DNA of 64,000 bases from positions 1-64,000 of the forward strand of contig JABANP010000287.1 of assembly GCA_013115135.1 (NCBI GenBank). The letters are read 5' to 3'. The notes under the pieces are model-generated. The model made no database searches and was not told the origin of the DNA. It saw nothing but the letters and a program-made list of their open reading frames with translations. Each line of letters starts with the position of its first letter. Within the stretch, counting starts at the first letter, position 1. The DNA is from Perkinsus olseni. Lineage: Eukaryota; Perkinsozoa; Perkinsida; Perkinsidae. This document shows positions 31,301 through 42,245 of this stretch, in pieces. The position numbers were made by a program, and so were the translations under genes.

Positions 31301-34300
31301 TAGCAGCTTCACGAGAGGAGGCCTAAAATGGAGCAGATCTGCTGGTGGGCAACTCTATTCCGTATGGAGCCGACCTGGGCTAGTTGGAATGTTCAGGTAC
31401 GGGTGAAGCAGGAGATGACACTACCCTGTACAATGATGCCATTGATAGTAATAATGATCATCATTCCTCATGGGAGAGAGTATCTCTATCTTCTTCGTTG
31501 ATCATATCAACCGCCTCCTCTCAGCTGCTGATGTAACTGCCCCCGAGAGGTTGGTATCTATCCATAAATCGAGATCTACTGGCACCTCTAGTTACTGGCG
31601 TGCTGCTAGTAGTGCTGCAGTTACTCGACGCCTCTCAACAGCGGATAAATTCCCTTCAATGAGAGGATCCTCAGCAGATTCAATACCGGAGGTGATGATC
31701 CTCTTGTCACCGGCTGTCATGTCGCCACTCATCATCAGGAAGGACCGTCTGCATCCACAGCAATGGTATCATCATCATCGTCATGCCGGGGTACGATCGT
31801 TCCTGATCGTGTACCTTCATGTCATAATATTATCCTCTGGTCGGATGTTCTAGTAGCTGCAGGAAGTCTGTAAGAATTACCAATGGAGTGGTATGGAATC
31901 GTTATTCTTTCGTGCGACAGATACGCATATACGATGATATCTTTCGCCAAGTTCTGGCTTGAACAAGATATGGTTAATGCTTCTGGTGAAGATGCTAATA
32001 AGAAACTTAATAATGAGTTCATCAATCAGCATTTTGTGAGTGGAGACGGAGCGAAGCGATTAATGTCGCTAATTTTTCAGCTCATGCGATTATAAATCTT
32101 GTGGAGCATACCTTGGCAGGTTTCGAAGTTGACCGTGCCCCGAGGGGGTATCCCTGGTATTGCTGCGCGCACAGCGAAGGTTTTGGGCCGAGTAAAAGAG
32201 CTGTATCAGAAGTTGCAAGATGAGCAACTTCGCAAATTGTCGATGGCCAGCCGTTTATCAGAAAGGTCTTCTGATAGTGATGCCGGATTAGTGTCGGCAG
32301 AAGGAGGGAAAGCTTCGCGGCAATTGAAAATCAGTTCAACCAGGCATCAAGGAGGAGCAGCATCAAGAGGAGGTTCTAGTAAGAGCCTAGGTAATCTCAG
32401 GCCATCATCAACATCATGCCCTAATGATGAGGTCATTCTCTTCCTCAGCGAGTTCGGCTACCGAGCCCCACCTGCATGCTAGTCAGTACGGCTCCGATGT
32501 GGAACGGTGGAATGGCAACAGCAGCAGCAGCAGCAGCAAGAAACAGCAGCAGCCTCCTATGCGGAAAAGTGGGAGTGCCGAAGTGGCCCCTAGCAGGGTG
32601 ATATCATACTTCTAGGTGCTCCTGGCAATCTGGCAAGTCGGAATTCCTCTTCGTCATGCTCTGGAGCAGCATTGCCGTTGACGATACACCAACCCTTATC
32701 ATCGCAAACAGGCGGCACAGGAGCAGGATTGATGGATAACTCTCGCTCTTTTTAAATTGCACAATTACTGTGATTGTTTTTTGTAGTTGTTATTGTCGTT
32801 TCATCGAGAGGTGGCCGCTGGAAACCCTCTTCACCGATTGGTCTGTTAGTTTATTATGGATGAAATACCACCGTACCATCACCAACTCCATTGCATAATA
32901 ATAATTATCATTTACCTCGAACATTTCCTTACAGCTACTCTCTTCGATTCAACCCCTTGCGTTCTTCATTGTTCAATGCCATGCCCATGCCCAGTACAGG
33001 AGGTAGTCAGGATCCCTCATTATGACCGCATCTATCCGTGCAACCCACGGCCCATCATCATCAGCGCCACCAGGACCGGGGCCTGGTCGTCGCTTCTGGG
33101 GTTTGCCGCTTGCTGGTCGTAGTGGTGGTGCAGCAGCACCAGCGCAGGAAATACTCAAAAGGTTCCTTGTAGAGCTTGATGCTTTCATACCTGAGGAGAA
33201 AGCTCGCGAGGGGTGTGCCGCAATATACCGGCTTGAGGAAATACGAGGTGAGCAAGATGGAGCAAGATGGATCTCCTCACCCATGCCCGACTAGATCACA
33301 GGGAGTATGTGAATGAAGAGGAGACTATAATGTTATGTGTCGAAGGCTCAGGTGGGAGGTGCCTGGAATTGAACCTCCGACCTTTCGGATGAAACTTCTT
33401 CAGGCTTCGATCTCCACCAACTACGTTCGACAGTGAAAGGAGAGGCGGCGTATCGTACACTTTGTGAGGAAACTCAGACCAGATTCATCGAGATGCAGCA
33501 AGGGTGTGGCTCGAAGCGTTGCATTCCGACACCAACAGCGCTGGTTTACCTTCTGCAGTTTGTCGAGTAGGATTCACGACTTAGAGGCAGAGAAAATAGT
33601 GCTGCTGGAACGAGTCGAGGAGCTTGAAGATGCGCTCAGACTTAGCATGCAAAAGAAGGATGACGTTGAAGAGCCACTTCGTAGTGATAACAATCCCCAC
33701 TATCAGCGGAGCGATGTATTAGGTAACGGCTTCGTCACAACCCGGAGAACTCCACCAATTGAACAGAGAGCGTTCCATCCTCCTCCTCGGAGGAAGAAAG
33801 GCGCCAAGAAGCCCCCTGGGGTCAGCAGCAACAACAGGAGGGCGTCTTACGGTGGAGTCATCGAATATCGAGGACCAAGCAAAGCGGAGGGGCGAAGGTC
33901 GTTAGGTTCGGATGATGGGTATGGAACCCCACGCCTCTCCCTTTCACTACCCTCCTCAATTCATTGCCAGGGCGATAGTGTCATCATCACCCTCATACCA
34001 TCGACAGCAGCAGCAGCAGCAGCAAGCATTCACTCCCCCTCCAACACCACCCCCTGCTCTTGTCACCAGTAGGCCATCAACCGGCTCTGGAAACGGTAGT
34101 AAGATGCTATCATCATTATCAACACATTAAGGGGTATCTCAGCAGGTAGCAGCACTCAGCATCCAAGGACGGCTAACAGCCTACTGGACTACAGACCAAG
34201 CAACACGTCCAGCAGAGTGACTCTAGGCTTGCTGGGGATGGTGCGTCAGACAACATTCAGATATTGTCTTCTGGATTCAATCTCATCAATGTATCAACCC

Positions 34301-35132
34301 GAACGCAAGGAGGCCTAACTCCGAGAACTCGTGAGGGAATGAAGGGTCCTCGCGGAAGTGGTAAGGTCCCACAGACCATGGGGAGATCGAACCCTGTTCA
34401 TCTAGGAGGGGACAACAACAGCAGCAGCAGCCAACATTGGACGGCATCATTTGGGTCTGCCACTGGTAGAGGATTCATTGCTGGGCAACAGCAGCAGCAG
34501 CAGCAGCAGAGCCGTGGTGGTGGCGGCGGCCTTCGGGGATCTACGGGAATCCCTCTGAGTATGATGCCTGAGTTCTGGAACATCGACGATCATCTGTCTT
34601 GTAGCTCCGGTCCAATCTCGATCCTTCTGCATCGCACCGCCACCACAACCTAGGCCCTTCCCTCATCAGTTCTCACCACGAACCGTGCTCTCCGGTAGGC
34701 CTAGTACTACCGCTAGTAACATCATATCGGGACGTCCTCTCGCCGCCGACGTCCGGACCTTACCCATCGTCCTTCTTCTTAGTCGCCTCGACCCCACCGC
34801 CCCATAGGGTTGCACCTACTCCCAGGCCGACTTCTTCCTCCTTTTATGAAGCGCCATCATCAACATCAGCAACACAACATATGTTCCGTGTACCCTTACC
34901 CTCGTCCTCAATGACTCAGATACCAAGACCATCCTCATTGTAAGCTCATCATCATCATCACGCATGATAACACCCTACTCCCTCTAGGACGTTAAGGCCC
35001 CCTCCCTCATCAACAAGCGATGTGTCGAGGTTGATCAGCAGTCAGAGCAGTCTTGCGCAACAACAACAACAACAACAACAATCAGCATCCAATCTGATGA
35101 GTCCGAGGGGGTCATCACAGAGTGTGATGTAA
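28328..35132 (+). CDS. large multi-exon gene (or two genes), unrecognised
   Basis: Exons can be chained by GT-AG sites and frame. Introns found include 28657-28699, 28898-28949, 29079-29133, 29439-29491, 29545-29608, 31060-31098 and 33352-33403. The start (MRSLNAAAAVAASS) is followed by Ser/Gln-rich sequence. A folded helical part (exons near 29610, 29760, 30290, 30790, 30950, 31100, 31920 and 32170) includes GNLILIREGFARYYG and PPELFGLFAVNAAKWVRD. Then come a coiled coil at about 33570-33660 (HDLEAEKIVLLERVEELEDA) and a long Pro/Ser/Gln-rich tail ending SSQSVM at 35132. I see no known domain. Some joints around 29700-30700 are unresolved, so two adjacent genes are possible. Confidence 0.5.
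31060..31098 (+). other. 39-bp intron carrying antisense tRNA T-arm-like sequence
   Basis: GT-AG intron joining EKK and STLRFIRVRR in frame. Its body is GGTGCCGGGTTCGAACC plus TGGGTGCC, which on the minus strand reads as a tRNA T-arm and 3' end followed by T5. Confidence 0.65.
33352..33403 (+). other. 52-bp intron carrying antisense tRNA T-arm-like sequence
   Basis: GT-AG intron between LCVEGS and GFDLHQLRS, phase 1. It contains GGTGCCTGGAATTGAACC plus TCCGACC and, like the intron at 31060, ends CTTCTTCAG. Confidence 0.65.
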
Positions 35133-35281
35133 CTTCAAGAGTTAAGGAATAGTAAGATAGCAAGATGTCGCAAGTATCGGTGCTATGTGTGTTACCATGG
35201 ATCAGTCTAGTGTCTGGAAAGAATTAGAAGTGTATCGTTTCTCTTTCCCACATTGTATTGAGTTGTGATCAGCGGAAAAAT

Positions 35282-35313
35282 GGGTCTACCAGGGTTCGAA
35301 CCTGCGTCCTTAG
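35282..35313 (-). other. tRNA T-arm-like segment just upstream of the TPM-RING start
   Basis: Minus strand reads GCAGGTTCGAACCCTGG then TAGACCC and ATTTTT, i.e. box B, acceptor-like end and Pol III terminator. On the plus strand it ends CCTTAG. It precedes the ATG at 35324 by 11 bases. No matching 5' half is evident. Confidence 0.5.
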
Positions 35314-35323
35314 TTGTCCCCTG

Positions 35324-36922
35324 ATGATATTTCATAATCGGTTCTCACTACTGTTGTTGGTGTCCCTTTCTAGTGTGGTGGCCGCTTTCGAGTACCCAGA
35401 CCCACAGCATGACCCCGAGAGATGCGGTAGATGATAGCCTTTGGAGGCCATAGGGGCTGGTCACTGATGGTCTCTCAGGTCTGTCGACTCCGGGATGGAT
35501 ATGTGACCCTGATCGTTACCTCTCACGCGATGAGATCAACTTCCTCGACCAAGAGCTCAGGAAGGGCTTTGCTGTGAATAGCGAATGCGGTAGGCACTCA
35601 TGTCCCGATCACCCTTCTTGGTTGATCGACCTCCAGGGCCCTATCAACTAGCGGTGGCCATCAGCAGGAATACCTGGCCTGTAGGAGGGGTCGAGAGGTT
35701 TGCTAGGAGTGTAAGTCGGAGTATAACATCGATGACCTTTCGAACATCCTATCATCAGATTCATAACGCCTGGGGTGTTGGTCATGCCCCTTGTGATAGC
35801 GGTGTCGTGATGGCCTTGGACATAGGCAATCGTGAGATGTAGTGGAATATGGTACAGTATTGTTATGGTAGTGTTAACGATTCCTAGGTTCATTAGCACT
35901 GGCAAGGCTGCCAATGACCGTATGTCAACTTCCAGTGCTTCTGTTATCATCGATCGTATGCGGCCCTTCATGAGGGAGTACAAGTATGCTGAAGGGATCT
36001 TTGAAGGAGTTAAACTAATCAGACAAGTTGTTGACACCGGAGAACAGTTGAGCGGGTGATGATGATGATGATGATGACGATGCTCACCAGCAGCATCGGC
36101 ACTTCAGTGCTATTCCATGCGGTATATTCGTGTGCCTTCAGGATAACCTTCCCCCTCATACTATTCTTTACCCTATTCTTCGGCATCTGGGGATGCGTTA
36201 TATTCTTCTTCATCAAAGCCTGCCTCCAGAATCGTCGTACATCCGCAGTAAGGCGGCAGTTGGGCCGTATGGAGAAGGAGCGTGCTGAGGCATTACAGGG
36301 ACACTTCCGTCAAACCTCATGTCCAATATGCCTTGAGGACTTCGAACTGCATCCATCAAGCGATAAGAAGAACGATGAGAGTGCCGAGCAGCAGGCACCA
36401 CTTACTGGTCAGGAGTGCGAGCTACTTAGATGTGGTCATAAGTTCCATAAGGCTTGCCTCCAAGAGTGGCAAGAGCAAGGCATACATCGGGCTCGTGATG
36501 GTCTGCGCTGCCCTGTATGCAGAAAGGATGTCAATAAGGATGAGGACAGTGATGATGAACACGGCGGTGGCGGTCCTAATGGTGGAGGTAAACGAGTACC
36601 ATCCTCATCATCATCCACTGGCTTGGGCGGTGGTATGACGTATGTTGGGCCTTTCTATCCTGGCTATGAATATGGTCCGTTATGGGACTTCCAGATGATG
36701 CGTTTAAGACATCCAGGCATTGTAACAGATGGCTTCGTACAGCAATATAGCTGGACAAGTCTCGGTACAGGGACCTCATCATGCCCGATGCCGTCCCAAG
36801 ATAGATCTATCAATCCACCACCACCGCCATCATCACATCAAGGAGGAGGCGGATCTGGGTTTGGTGGCAGCAACTTCGGTGGAGGGGGAGCCTCGGGCGG
36901 TGGTGCCGGAGGCAGTTGGTGA
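35324..36922 (+). CDS. signal peptide, TPM domain, transmembrane, RING protein
   Basis: Exons 35324-35426, 35479-35589, 35637-35710, 35759-35838, 35888-36055 and 36091-36922 join in one frame. The N-terminus MIFHNRFSLLLLVSLSSVVA is a signal peptide. Next is a TPM domain: GWICDPDRYLSRDEINFLD, WGVGHAPCDSGVVMALDIG, STGKAAND and IIDRMRPFMREYKYAEGIF. A hydrophobic segment follows (FPLILFFTLFFGIWGCVIFF), then a cytosolic RING with CPICLEDF, CGHKFHKACL and CPVCRKD, and a Gly-rich tail. TPM domains occur in Psb32/Rcf3-type and stress proteins, RING in E3 ubiquitin ligases. Likely a membrane-bound E3 with a luminal TPM domain. The last intron may end three bases later. Confidence 0.82.
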
Positions 36923-36993
36923 TTATGAGCGGATCTGTAGGGTAGTAGTACCATTCATCATTTTGACCTGGTTTTTCTTGATTTGTTTACAGC

Positions 36994-37372
36994 ATGTCGT
37001 GTATCATTGTCAGTTGGAGAACCCAGCAGGGTGTCAGAGGGACGCATCAGCCTGGGCTGACCCCTGGGTTGATAATAAATGCATGGATCTACGTGCAGGA
37101 CATAGAGGAAGAGCTACAATGAATGGCATCTCATCGTGGACTCACTTCAACCTTTGGGTTGCGATATGGCGCACGAGCATGGCAAGAATAGACTGTTGCC
37201 GCCACTCACACGGTACTGTAGAGAATCTGTCCGAACCCTGGTTGAACCGCCAGTACATCCTGAGCATGCTCCTCGGCTATGCTTGGGTATATATGACAAT
37301 ACACCCTTCTACTGTTCAACTCCAGTAGTAGATAATCTACTACTCGATTTAGTTGAGACCCGCCGCGACTGA
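36994..37372 (+). CDS. small unrecognised gene
   Basis: Starts MSCIIVSWRTQQGVRG and includes GLIINAWIYVQDIEEE. After an unresolved short intron near 37070-37110 it continues YNEWHLIVDSLQPLGCDMAH and VHPEHAPRLCLGIYDNTPFY, ending LDLVETRRD at 37372. The sequence looks protein-like in both exons, but I do not recognise the family. It lies tail to tail with the minus-strand gene ending at 37628. Alternatively, these exons belong to the preceding RING gene. Confidence 0.5.
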
Positions 37373-37627
37373 GCCAGAATCCAACTTTCAGTCTGCATCC
37401 ACTTGCATGTAAGAACGCTTTACATCCCGTTATATAGGTGTGTAGGTTTTACCAACGATTTGACCGGTACCAACAGCGATGCTGCTCCGTGTGGCCATCT
37501 CTCTGGAATTATATCCTAATTCCCATGTGGCTACCTTCTAATGAAGCTGCCCATACCACAACCTACTCATCGTTATCTCGCCTGACACATATTGTTATAA
37601 CGCTAACACGTTGGCTGCAGAAACTGT

Positions 37628-39239
37628 CTAGAACACAAGTTGATGAGTGAAGGGCCCTGTACTCATCATCTCCCATCCTTGTCGACCACCGAATGTTCCA
37701 TTAGCCATATGAAGCCGTCCTGATGAAACAGTATACAAGTATACTTAGTTTGGTCATGCTCACTACCTAGGTCCCCTTCATCCACGATGATCTCACTATC
37801 AATTGTTGTCGCTGATGTCGCTGAGGGCCTCCGCTCTTCCCTCACGTGATTCTTCGATATGATCTCTGTACTATCCTGAATGGATTACTACTCTATATTA
37901 TCATAGTGTTCTTCAGTAGTATCATTACCTCGTTGATATGATGTTCCTTGTTATTACAATCCTTCCCTTCTTTCTCTGCTGCTTTCCATTTCCTCTCCTG
38001 TGCATTGAATATCTTAGTAAGCTTTTTCACTTGACTTTTTGGTATATCAGAACCATCCGCCAACAGTGAAGGGAAGCCACCCTCGTTGAATGCACTATAC
38101 CTGTGTCGTACATATTAAACGGTGCTAATTCTTCGACGGCTTTCCGACGCAACCACTCGACCACAAGTTTCCGAAGAGAAGAGCTTCTATAATACAGCTC
38201 GTGAACTCAGCCCCCTCCGCCCTCTGGCCATGGGCTATCTCCTGACACATTAGCGAAACCTGCCCCGGAGGGAGGTGGAAGGGCCGTCCTTCTCACTAAC
38301 TCCATTGCCTCTACCGTGAGCACTCCATGTCACTACTTTCCTTGGTATACGCCAGTCTTGAACATTTCTTTCGGATCTATCAGTGTCTCTTCAGCTCGAC
38401 GCAAGTATTTCTCCATGCCTCTCTGAATGACACACTTTGATGATCCCTCTTCAGTAGCAGTATAATAATAACGCTACCTTATTCTTATCATCATATTTCT
38501 TTGGATTGATCAGTTTCAAGGCCTCATGATGTAGTATAGATACCCACTGCCCGTACAACTCCTCACTTCTATCTTTATCCAATTGATGGTGATACTTCAT
38601 ATACCTACGTAGCCATCACTACTCCTCATTCCTGTCATCATAACACCTACTTATCCCCCGGTATACATTTACCCACTAGACTGGCCTGTGGTATTGTTAC
38701 TACACTAGCCACAGTCGTTGATGATAGTGTTACGAGACTCTCAGCATCGCTATGATCAGCATGCCAACCAGAAGCTGTGGCTGACGACAGAGAATGGTTA
38801 ACATTGCGACTAATAGCAGTAGTGTTGTTGCCCAGCATACTACCCAGTTTGCAGGTCAGGAGACTCTTAGCTGCCTTCATCATCCTATCTTTGGTCAGAG
38901 GCGACACAGGAGTAGCAGCTGATGATGATTTGCCTTCTTCCTCCTCGGATGATGATGATGTCAACGTGTTCCTACTACCATTCGTATGTATTGATCTAAG
39001 GCAGCAAGATGGCGTAGAGGATGTATCAATGGCTTCTTCAACAGCCACCTGCTGCCAGCCTTCCTCCTGCCGAATGCAACATAGTTCACTAAGCCAGGTT
39101 GGTTGTGTAAATTAATCCATGTATCATTATCCTCATCGACTAGAAGCCTTCCGCCTGATATCCGTTGTATGACTAAGTATAGGGCCTCTTCTTCCACTTC
39201 TCCCTCGGACTCAGTGATGGAAGAGGAGGAGGGTGGCAT
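37628..39239 (-). CDS. unrecognised multi-exon gene
   Basis: Exons chained on the minus strand include one with YLVIQRISGGRLLVDEDNDT, a Ser-rich one (VAVEEAIDTSSTPSC), one with DRSEELYGQWVSILHHEALK, one with RGMEKYLRRAEETLIDPKEM, one with LVVEWLRRKAVEELAPFNMY, one with SDIPKSQVKKLTKIFNAQER and the last with RLHMANGTFGGRQGWEMMS. It ends in a stop at 37628. Introns are 45-60 bp with GT-AG ends. Charged, helical, with a Lys-rich C-terminus. The start is uncertain: 39239 is the first in-frame Met, but exons may lie further right. Confidence 0.55.
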
Positions 39240-39471
39240 AGTAATCGATAAAACTAGAAGAGGGATGAGCCCGGAGGTATCCAGAGATGCTACCTCAAGA
39301 GCCAGAGAACAAGAGAACGAATGCCCTTCTGGAGCCGTTAATGCTTGCCTTGTAGCTTGGCTCAGTGGCTGGCGGCAACATGAAGAGGATATCAGCGCAA
39401 TACCTTATAATAAAGGCTATGTTTAGTCACAGTTGCTCATGACAAACGACTCTTATAATAGGAGAGGCTGC

Positions 39472-39627
39472 CCAAAGGGCGCTTACAACGGCCGACACTC
39501 AAAAGTTTTCGGAAGACTGTCGGGCTGTTCAATAAACCGTTCCTGGGTTTCAGGAACGTTCCTGGGAACAAACTCGCGCTTGTCTATTGAACAGCCCGTG
39601 TATTATTGCGCGTAAGCGCTCCTTTGG
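39472..39627. repeat. nested inverted repeats, MITE-like
   Basis: An outer imperfect inverted repeat (CCAAAGGGCGCTTAC at 39472-39486 against 39612-39627) surrounds a perfect 14-bp one (CGGGCTGTTCAATA at 39521-39534 and TATTGAACAGCCCG at 39585-39598). Confidence 0.6.
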
Positions 39628-41240
39628 ACAACATCATCTTTCTGTCCATTCTACAAACGCCGACACGTGTCAAAATCTAGCCCTAGGGGTCATCTTTCGA
39701 CAACAATGTACGAAAAGCGCGCGCCGCTCAATGTCTTCCTTGAACAACTGTTGGCGAAAGCTTCGCTTAGGGAGAGTATTGGACAGGTTTTTTGGACACT
39801 TTCCGCGTGTCGACTTGTCCAAAAGGCCTCCTCCGCGTCAATTGGACAGAAAACCGAAAAAAGATGCCCGGTGACATTTGGACAAGCATCGGGACCCAAT
39901 ATTGCAATAATCTTGTCCAAAAGTCTACTTTGGCGATTCTCGACAAGTTGTCCAAAAACCCTTGTTGTTCGTCGTCAGCTGCCTTACCAAAAGCTTCGGT
40001 TTCTCGCATCACTTCTTTTTGACCGATAGTCTCTGATACTTCATTTGGCCCGTCGAAGCAGCTTCAACGAGGTTCTGACAGCTTGGCAGCCAAGCTTTGG
40101 CTCGCTGTGGATGGTCTACAGTGGACGGGCAGATGCTAGTATAAGTATCGAGTCGATATTATCGATTGCCCTTGCCAATTGATTTCTTGCGCGGTTGCAA
40201 CTTATGACTTGCAAGGCACAGGGGTCAAATTGTGGGTGGGATTACTTGAGAGAGGCTCGCTGCTCTGAGACCCTGTGCTTTGCTGGGCTTTCCAGCCGTG
40301 ACTTCGCTACTCTTTGACGCTAACTCGTCAGCTCAAACCAAATCTAAGATAGAAAAGTTACCCTGCCTATTTGTACTGCACACCTAGACGACACGAACTT
40401 TACGAATCAACTCCGACCCACTCTGTAAGTTACTCTCATCAACATTAACCCGAGGATTCGGGTAACCGGAATCGGACTGCTCTGGGGTTGCTATGGCTGG
40501 CAACAAGAAAAGGACTGAGGAGTCCTCAGCCTGTGGATAGTTCCGCGTAGGGACTCCATACTACGGAGGGAGTGCTAGTGAATCACTAGTAGTGATCGAC
40601 CGGCCCACCAAATGTTTATTTGCTATACTTAACTCGTTGATGAGCTGCAGTAGAAAGCTTAGTATTCGCTGATGTGGTCGGATAATCTTGCTAGGATCTG
40701 GAGGAGAATCATAGTTTTTGACGAGAAAGCGGTCAGTGACCGCCGGTCACTAGTGGTGACTCATCACTACATGATGGGGCAAGTCGTTCAGGAGTACGGT
40801 ACAGCACCGTCGCTTGACATGACAGGGGGTTTCCGAGTGGGCTGAGCCCACTGGGCTCGTGCCTGCCCGACGTGCGGGGCTACGTTCTGTGGGCATGCGA
40901 AAGATGGCTTGGCTCATCACTTCATTGAATGTGCACAAAACAGCTCCATGACCTCCTTCCCGGGGGAAGAGCCCGGCTCCTAGAATCAGTTTGGACCTCC
41001 TGCAATACTTCCCCGGGCTAAGGCGACGGGAAGGGCGATGTTTGAACGTAGATTCGCGGAATAGTTCATATTTACTCAGCCTGATTCGTGTTCCACGCAA
41101 GTCATTCATTACTTATGAATCATTGGACATCATAATTATCATCTCTATTTATGCGTCCTTTGATGCCATTGTCCTCCTGTCAGGAGGCTCCTGACCCCGA
41201 CATTTTCTGCAGGAGTTTTGTGTACAAAGACCACACTCGC

Positions 41241-41263
41241 CTGGGAGCACGACGTGCTCCCAG
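41241..41263. other. perfect 23-base palindrome
   Basis: CTGGGAGCACG, one central A, CGTGCTCCCAG: 11-bp arms, flanked by GTAC-containing sequence. Confidence 0.75.
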
Positions 41264-42245
41264 TGTACGTGCTCATCACGTACATACGATATTGTACGTT
41301 CCGCTGGTTCGGTGATAAATGCAGGGACTTCTCCCGCCTATAGCAGTATGCTCGGCATCCTTATGTTTGGCAGCATTCTTCGTTGAAATGATGAAGCGAC
41401 ATGATGACTCTGTTATACGGAGACGTGGCGTGTTACACGACATCTGAATTTCTTCTCATTCACGGATGTAGACGCTCTTCGTTAGTTTATTGCACTTAAA
41501 CGTTATTCCCCCCAAACTTATTCTTGTTGCGTTCTTCATCCCATTTCTTCATTCTCGTTCTTCGTCGCCATACACTATCTCAACTTTTCCCGCTCTCTGC
41601 GTGTGAAAACGGGCAGACTCGACATCCTAGCCAATACGGTTGTCAGTCACAAACGAATAAATTGTATTCAACTTGTGATCCATTCAGTCTCTCATACTCA
41701 TGTCGAGTAGCTCGACTAGTGCTTCACCTATTGAGCAAATCTCGCTTACTCGTAGAGCCCAGTTTCACTTGCTCTTTACAAACTGCTCATACCCCCGAGC
41801 ATGGTTGTCTCAGGTTGTCCAAAGGACAACTTGAGCTTTTCTCGACAACTGCTCAGTCTTCCTCCTTTTTTTGACACCTGACGACTTTTACTGACAATAA
41901 ACTGTCCAAAGCTCTGCGTCGGCGCCTTTTCGACACTTTTGTGATGAAGGATAAACAGTGAGCACAATGTTGGCGAAAGGTGGCCCAAGTCTCACGTTCG
42001 GACAAACTGTCCAGAGCGGGATCTAGGGCTATCTTTGGACATTCTCCCTTGTCGAAAAGGCCGTTGACATCTCTGTGTCTAAAGTTGACTTGTCCAAAGG
42101 TCACACAATCTTGCGCGGCGGCGATGGAATGATAAGTCTGCCGTCATGCGCCCGGATATTGGCCTCCGACCAGCGTCTACGAAAAATGCGCTGTCAGGTT
42201 GGAAGTTAAGATGCCGTTGTAGTTGTTGTTGTTGTTATCGAGAAT

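Larger units (their letters stand above)
39440..42115. mobile_element. block with TTGGACA/TGTCCAA motif clusters, probable composite element
   Basis: TTGGACA, TGTCCAA and related CGACAA motifs recur in both orientations in two clusters, 39613-39960 and 41810-42100. The middle (about 40020-41770) has no recognisable gene. Short motif clusters near both ends resemble subterminal repeats of DNA transposons. Terminal repeats and target duplication were not found. Confidence 0.5.

Noticed and set aside
35282..35408. complete intron-containing tRNA on the minus strand
   Set aside because: An apparent GGGTCTG acceptor partner exists, but it lies inside the signal-peptide exon and the anticodon arm does not fold; kept only as a T-arm-like segment.
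39103..39426. plus-strand gene over 39.1-39.4 kb
   Set aside because: The frame looks protein-like, but the minus-strand exons in the same place chain better with downstream exons; not fully excluded.
40435..40600. gag start beginning MAGNKKRTEESSACG
   Set aside because: It stops after 15 residues and no continuing exon was found.
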